Of a DNA stretch of 6,701 bases, positions 4,135-6,701 are shown one piece after another. Position 1 is the stretch's first letter, and each line of letters begins with the position of its first letter. The notes beneath the pieces were generated by a model. That model saw nothing but the letters and a program-made list of their open reading frames with translations, was not told where the DNA came from and made no database searches. Source of the DNA: Candidatus Woesearchaeota archaeon (GTDB lineage: Archaea > Nanobdellota > Nanobdellia > UBA10117 > WJKY01); contig WJKY01000086.1 of assembly GCA_014728835.1 (NCBI GenBank), positions 1-6,701 of the forward strand. Reading direction: 5' to 3'. Position numbers and translations under genes: made by a program.

Positions 4135-5258
4135 GACGATTATTTATAATGTTTCTGTGTATTTTCTTTATGGCAGGATATTCACAGGCAAACGGGTTTA
4201 TACCCATGAAATATAAACTGGATGTGTATGACGGGATTATGTCTCTTCACAGGATAGAGGGCAGGAATTTTTTCTGGAGAGAATGTGGAGAGCGTCTATC
4301 AGAGGAAGAGGGGCAGAAACGGGCTTTAGAGTACGCAGATGCAATCAAGGCATCTCAAGAGTGTGTGCATCAAAGGACAGGCATTATGGTCCCTACAAAG
4401 GATATTGTGTCCGTTCTCTTTCAGGAGTCATCTATGGATGAATGCGTTATAGGGAGGAGGGAAACTGAATATCTGGCTCAGAAGCTCGGAAGACGGCCTC
4501 AGAGACACGAACTGTTGGCTCACGTCCAGAGATGGGTCAGGGCCAGAAATCGATCCTACAGGCATTGTCGGGCCAGTACGAACGTAAAATGCAGGGATAA
4601 CTTCATGGCCGAGAACTATCCTAATTATGCTGACATCCGGAGATGGGATATCGGGGCCGCACAATTCAGGTGGCCATCTACCAATATCAAGGACAGGAAG
4701 GTCATCATGCCATCCGGCAAGGTATACGAAGGTGTTACATTGTCTGATCTGTTCGATTACAGGGTCAGTGTACAGATGCTTGTAGAGGACCTGTCTGGGC
4801 ATTGGAAGGTATGTTCAGCGGAGCACAAGCATTATTATCGCCGTGAAAGCCGCAAAATCCGCCGTATAAGGCCGGAAGAGGCATACCTTGTCCATCACCA
4901 TGCTGGAATCCACGGCTTTTCTCAGAGGAACTGGTTGAATCTGAGGCGTCATATGCGGATATTGCGCAAGCATGCTATTCAACCTGTGGCCAGAATGTTT
5001 GGTTTTGGATTTCGGAATTTTTCTTTTCTTTTCTTTGGACAGGAATCTTCCTCATCTTTTTCTTTTGGACAGAGTACGGAGTACGATTCCGTCCAAAGCT
5101 CTTGGTCTGGAGAAAAAGAAAGAAGAGGGGAAAAGTGGTATGCTGGAGGCGAAGCCGACAGCTATATCGATCTTTACTATCGATCTTTCTTTAAATATAG
5201 ATCTGTGTGTAAAAATTACACGGGGGGTAGTGGAATTTTTACATGGGGGGTGGTGTAA
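4131..5258 (+). CDS. Exported lytic-transglycosylase-like (SLT/lysozyme-like) protein
   Basis: A 375-residue frame. Residues 1-20 are a Sec-type signal peptide (basic MRR, hydrophobic FIMFLCIFFMAG, cleavage probably after YSQA). An SLT-like domain would then act on peptidoglycan in the periplasm or wall. Marks are SVLFQESSMD with E99 as the probable catalytic acid, WDIGAAQFR (172-180) in place of the GxxQ motif, a helical YRVSVQMLVEDL, and YLVHHHAG (252-259) where AYNxG is usual. These fit soluble lytic transglycosylases, VirB1-like proteins or phage lysins; the substitutions keep the call tentative. ATG at 4131 overlaps the previous stop and has AGGAAGG upstream. From about residue 288 the protein is Phe/Ser-rich, and the last 17 residues are iteron DNA read as protein. 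Confidence 0.6.
   Translation: MRRLFIMFLCIFFMAGYSQANGFIPMKYKLDVYDGIMSLHRIEGRNFFWRECGERLSEEEGQKRALEYADAIKASQECVHQRTGIMVPTKDIVSVLFQESSMDECVIGRRETEYLAQKLGRRPQRHELLAHVQRWVRARNRSYRHCRASTNVKCRDNFMAENYPNYADIRRWDIGAAQFRWPSTNIKDRKVIMPSGKVYEGVTLSDLFDYRVSVQMLVEDLSGHWKVCSAEHKHYYRRESRKIRRIRPEEAYLVHHHAGIHGFSQRNWLNLRRHMRILRKHAIQPVARMFGFGFRNFSFLFFGQESSSSFSFGQSTEYDSVQSSWSGEKERRGEKWYAGGEADSYIDLYYRSFFKYRSVCKNYTGGSGIFTWGVV
5033..5098. repeat. Imperfect inverted repeat, 15/14 bp arms
   Basis: CTTTGGACAGGAATC (5033-5047) is the reverse complement of GATTCCGTCCAAAG (5085-5098) apart from one extra A. A second TTTGGACAG at 5064-5072 can pair with GTCCAAA at 5091-5097 instead, so two alternative stems compete for the right arm. 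AGTACG occurs twice in the loop (5073-5078, 5080-5085). A pyrimidine tract lies left of the left arm and a purine tract (about 5110-5133) right of the right arm, which extends the symmetry. It could be part of the origin or a transcript hairpin. It is not a clean terminator: there is no T-run after the right arm. Confidence 0.55.
5165..5188. repeat. Two direct repeats TATCGATCTTT in AT-rich DNA
   Basis: TATCGATCTTT is present at 5165-5175 and 5178-5188, a 13-bp period, followed by AT-rich DNA up to the first iteron (TTTAAATATAGATCT). Thirteen-base AT-rich direct repeats beside iterons are typical of duplex-unwinding elements in iteron origins; that role here is inferred. No clear DnaA box was seen nearby. 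Confidence 0.45.
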
Positions 5259-5321
5259 TAATTACACGGGGGGTAGTGGAAAAATTACACGGGTACCCGT
5301 GTAAAAATTACACACCTTGAA
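5207..5321. repeat. Five tandem 23-bp iterons
   Basis: Copies start at 5207, 5230, 5253, 5276 and 5299, a strict 23-bp period. Each begins with a 15-bp near-palindrome GTG(T/G)AA-N3-TTACA(C/T). Copies 1 and 5 read GTGTAAAAATTACAC, copy 3 GTGTAATAATTACAC, copy 4 GTGGAAAAATTACAC and copy 2 GTGGAATTTTTACAT. The 8-bp linker is GGGGGGTA in 1 and 3, GGGGGGTG in 2, GGGTACCC in 4 and diverged in 5. About two helix turns per unit puts every site on one DNA face. An array of this size directly before an initiator gene is the usual layout of an iteron origin. The first two copies lie inside the end of the upstream reading frame. Confidence 0.9.
5285..5304. repeat. 20-bp perfect palindrome joining iterons 4 and 5
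   Basis: TTACACGGGTACCCGTGTAA is its own reverse complement. It is made from the right arm of iteron 4, its altered linker and the left arm of iteron 5. Copies 1-3 have GGGGGGT(A/G) there and cannot form it. It may allow a head-to-head initiator dimer or a cruciform at the promoter-proximal end. Confidence 0.75.
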
Positions 5322-5345
5322 ATAGTCGGGTGAAACGACTATATA
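5317..5345 (+). promoter_or_regulatory. Probable sigma-70-type promoter of the initiator gene
   Basis: TTGAAA (5317-5322) and TATATA (5340-5345) are 17 bases apart, a near-consensus pair; TATAGT at 5342 with a 19-base spacer is the alternative. Transcription would start near 5352, before the ribosome site at 5379. The -35 overlaps the end of iteron 5, so initiator bound there would block RNA polymerase. Confidence 0.6.
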
Positions 5346-5348
5346 GTC
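5337..5348. promoter_or_regulatory. 12-bp palindrome over the -10, possible operator
   Basis: GACTATATAGTC is perfectly palindromic and covers the -10. A second overlapping dyad, TAGTCG (5323-5328) with CGACTA (5336-5341), shares its left half. Either could bind a repressor, or the symmetry could come from the TATA-rich sequence alone. Confidence 0.4.
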
Positions 5349-5378
5349 ATCCGGGTCATAACTCTCCAAGTGGAGAAG

Positions 5379-5384
5379 AAGGAG
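5379..5384 (+). promoter_or_regulatory. Ribosome binding site deciding the initiator start
   Basis: AAGGAG stands eight bases before ATG 5393, the only good Shine-Dalgarno in this frame. It decides for 5393 over the GTG at 5330. Confidence 0.75.
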
Positions 5385-5392
5385 CGGGTAAT

Positions 5393-6361
5393 ATGGATGG
5401 TTTTTTGGTTGACGAACGGTCTGAATTCGAGCGTGTAGGGTTTGTTCAGTTGTCTACGCTGGTTATCCTTGATGAAAGGTTATCGAATAAGGACATCAGG
5501 CTTTATTTGTACCTCAAGAGTTATGCTCGGTTCAGCGATCATTGCAATCCGAGTGTTACCCGCATATGTAGGGAGCTGTGCATGTCGAATAAGACGGCGT
5601 ATGCGGCATTAAATAATCTGGAGAAGTTAGGGTTCATATCGAAGGAACAAAGTGCGGGAATCGGTTATGTAATGACCTACTGGATAGAGCCTCTTCAAAA
5701 GATATATTGTGTGGGGGAACATTATGAACGGATAAAGCCGGAAATAATTGAATCGTTGCGTAAGCGAGGGATGCATAAATTTGTACAGTACATTTTAACG
5801 AAAGATGAAGAGAAGCATATTGAAGATACTGCGGATGCAGATGCGGTTATAGATGCTCTGGCCGAAGTCGCAGAGAAAGAAGAGGAGGCAAAGGCTCGGG
5901 CAGAGAAAAATAAAGAAGTAAGGGACAGGCGCAGAAACGAGTACAAGAAAGCAAAGGCCAAGAAAAAGCTTGAAGAAGGCACCAAGGAAAAGGAGCCAAA
6001 CGTTAATTTCATAGAAAAGAAATTTCGTGCTAAAATAAAAGAGAATTGGGGAGATATACCAGCTGCCGGTAAGTGGCAGGGCAAGGAATATGGTATTGCA
6101 AAGAAATTGATTTCAAAGTATGGAGGGTTTGTTGTGCTGGATAGTGTTGAGAAAATTATTGATCAATGGGAGGAAATACAGAGTCGATATAACATCGAAG
6201 GTTATCCGACTATAGGGACGATAAGTTATTTTTCGGCAACATGGTTTTCAGAAGCTCAGGTGGGAAAGAAAGAGCCTAAACCTAAAGGAAAGGGAAAAAG
6301 ACGGGCGGCCTTAAGACAGGGTGAGTACAATGGAAAAGGAAAATCAGTCGATTACCTCTGA
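5393..6361 (+). CDS. Replication initiator-like protein with N-terminal winged helix
   Basis: A 322-residue protein of the phage/plasmid initiator type, the probable origin-binding protein. Residues about 19-98 form a winged helix: FVQLSTLVILDERLSNKDIRLYLYLKSYA, then CNPSVTRICRELCMSNKTAYAALNNLEKLGFI, a typical helix-turn-helix with its wing. Residues 138-201 are a Lys/Glu/Ala-rich coiled-coil linker. A C-terminal helical domain (about 205-290, with WQGKEYGIAKKLISKYGG and GYPTIGTISYF..TWF) resembles the end of phage replication proteins that contact the helicase loader. ATG at 5393 has AAGGAG (5379-5384) eight bases upstream; a GTG at 5330 in frame lies inside the probable promoter and is rejected. 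The iteron array lies just upstream and a loader-like gene overlaps its end. Confidence 0.8.
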   Translation: MDGFLVDERSEFERVGFVQLSTLVILDERLSNKDIRLYLYLKSYARFSDHCNPSVTRICRELCMSNKTAYAALNNLEKLGFISKEQSAGIGYVMTYWIEPLQKIYCVGEHYERIKPEIIESLRKRGMHKFVQYILTKDEEKHIEDTADADAVIDALAEVAEKEEEAKARAEKNKEVRDRRRNEYKKAKAKKKLEEGTKEKEPNVNFIEKKFRAKIKENWGDIPAAGKWQGKEYGIAKKLISKYGGFVVLDSVEKIIDQWEEIQSRYNIEGYPTIGTISYFSATWFSEAQVGKKEPKPKGKGKRRAALRQGEYNGKGKSVDYL

Positions 6362-6701
6362 TGCCGCACAGAAATGTGAGGGTAGAATTCCGAGGAGAGC
6401 CCTTACGGATAAGGATATGCCTATGATGCGTGTACCCAGAAGGCAATGGAAGGTGTCATATAAAGAAATATCCGAGGGTGATCACAAGGAGCGCATTCGG
6501 AATTATTTGAATAAGATTTGTGAGGCTGTCAAAAAAGGATACAGCCTTGTCCTATGTGGTGACAATGATGTTGGCAAGACTGCTGCTGCAATTGTTATCA
6601 TGAAAGAAGCACGCAGGCATGGGTATCGCGGTTTGTTTATCCGTGCATACGACTATCAGCAGGCGTGTTTTGACAAAGCGATGTACAACACTGAGACATC
6701 A
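6330..6701 (+). CDS. DnaC/IstB-like helicase loader ATPase (3' truncated by window edge)
   Basis: The first 124 residues of an AAA+ ATPase of the DnaC/IstB type, still open at the window end. Residues 73-84 (LVLCGDNDVGKT) contain the Walker A motif GxxxxGKT at 77-84, then AAAIVIMKEARRHG and GLFIRAYDYQQAC, matching the helix and strand after Walker A in helicase loaders. Walker B should lie beyond the window. The N-terminal 70 residues are basic and helical and could contact the DnaB-type helicase. ATG at 6330 has AGGGTGAG upstream and overlaps the initiator gene by 32 bases, so initiator and loader are probably coupled, as in many phage replication modules. An IstB transposition helper is less likely given the initiator neighbour. 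Confidence 0.8.
   Translation, partial: MEKENQSITSDAAQKCEGRIPRRALTDKDMPMMRVPRRQWKVSYKEISEGDHKERIRNYLNKICEAVKKGYSLVLCGDNDVGKTAAAIVIMKEARRHGYRGLFIRAYDYQQACFDKAMYNTETS

Larger units (their letters stand above)
5165..5348. other. Putative iteron-type replication origin
   Basis: AT-rich direct repeats, five iterons, and a promoter with an operator-like palindrome lie in a row and end 45 bases before the start of an initiator-like gene, which is followed by a helicase-loader gene. This order is the known layout of iteron plasmid and phage origins. No experiment is available, and an operator array without origin function remains possible. Confidence 0.6.

Noticed and set aside
5033..5100. Intrinsic transcription terminator
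   Set aside because: The stem has a long loop and no T-run after the right arm on either plausible strand. No convincing terminator was seen anywhere in the window.
4972..5304. 110-residue + strand frame with a hydrophobic start, overlapping the SLT-like gene
   Set aside because: No good ribosome site. It passes through the pyrimidine tract and the iterons, and its hydrophobic start comes from T-rich DNA. A small overlapping lysis protein was considered but nothing supports it.
5207..5321. CRISPR-like array
   Set aside because: The repeats are 15 bp with 8-bp near-constant linkers, with no variable spacers and no cas genes; they are iterons.
5330..5392. GTG start for the initiator giving 21 more residues (MKRLYSHPG…)
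   Set aside because: It lies between the -35 and the -10 of the likely promoter and has no ribosome site. GTGAAACGACTATAT does resemble the ATGAAACGGCTGTAT start at 1583, perhaps a relic, but ATG 5393 with AAGGAG is much better.
5100..5400. DnaA boxes near the putative origin
   Set aside because: I looked for TTATCCACA-like sites on both strands and found none close enough to report.
1..6701. tRNA, rRNA, riboswitch, insertion sequence or attachment site
   Set aside because: No cloverleaf, conserved RNA core, transposase frame with terminal inverted repeats, or integrase was seen.

Overview
The window looks like the early/replication region of a temperate phage, phage-plasmid or related plasmid of a bacterium. 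All supported genes lie on the + strand, tightly packed and often overlapping. Most encode very small proteins, many of them cysteine-rich. They lead into a secreted lytic-transglycosylase-like protein, a block of tandem DNA repeats, a replication-initiator-like winged-helix protein and the start of a DnaC-like helicase loader. No integrase, structural, tRNA or rRNA gene is visible. The host cannot be named from this sequence. An exported muralytic-type protein fits a phage or conjugative element, and a Gram-negative-type host is only a weak guess.

Positions 1-2856 hold about twelve small genes. Ten of them end in variants of one acidic C-terminal tail (…DAQGGEDE / DAGEEE / AEDET). The DNA for that tail carries the Shine-Dalgarno of the next gene and often also its ATG (core GGGGGCGAAGATGAAACGG). 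The bodies of the genes are mostly unrelated while the junctions are alike, which suggests a chain of exchangeable gene cassettes. Two proteins are recognisable: a VVA0879-family zinc-ribbon protein (846-1169) and a shortened beta-helix-repeat phage protein (1153-1599). Most of the rest are putative zinc-binding or unknown proteins.

Positions 2905-4134 have a different style, with no junction repeat. There is a Cys/His plus coiled-coil protein with a Lys/Glu tail, a small basic protein, a CxxC/CxxC zinc ribbon and a basic double-zinc-knuckle protein. Positions 4131-5258 encode an exported SLT-like protein whose last ~85 residues look like read-through into non-coding DNA.

Positions 5033-5348 form the most structured DNA: a long imperfect dyad, a short AT-rich direct repeat, and five tandem copies of a 23-bp unit built on GTGTAA-N3-TTACAC. 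A sigma-70-like promoter and a 12-bp palindrome over its -10 follow directly. Together these look like an iteron-type replication origin and autoregulated promoter. The initiator-like gene (5393-6361) and an overlapping DnaC-like ATPase gene (6330 to the window end) follow, so the probable logic is: initiator binds the iterons, the loader delivers the replicative helicase, and the initiator represses its own promoter. The binding and repression steps are inferred.
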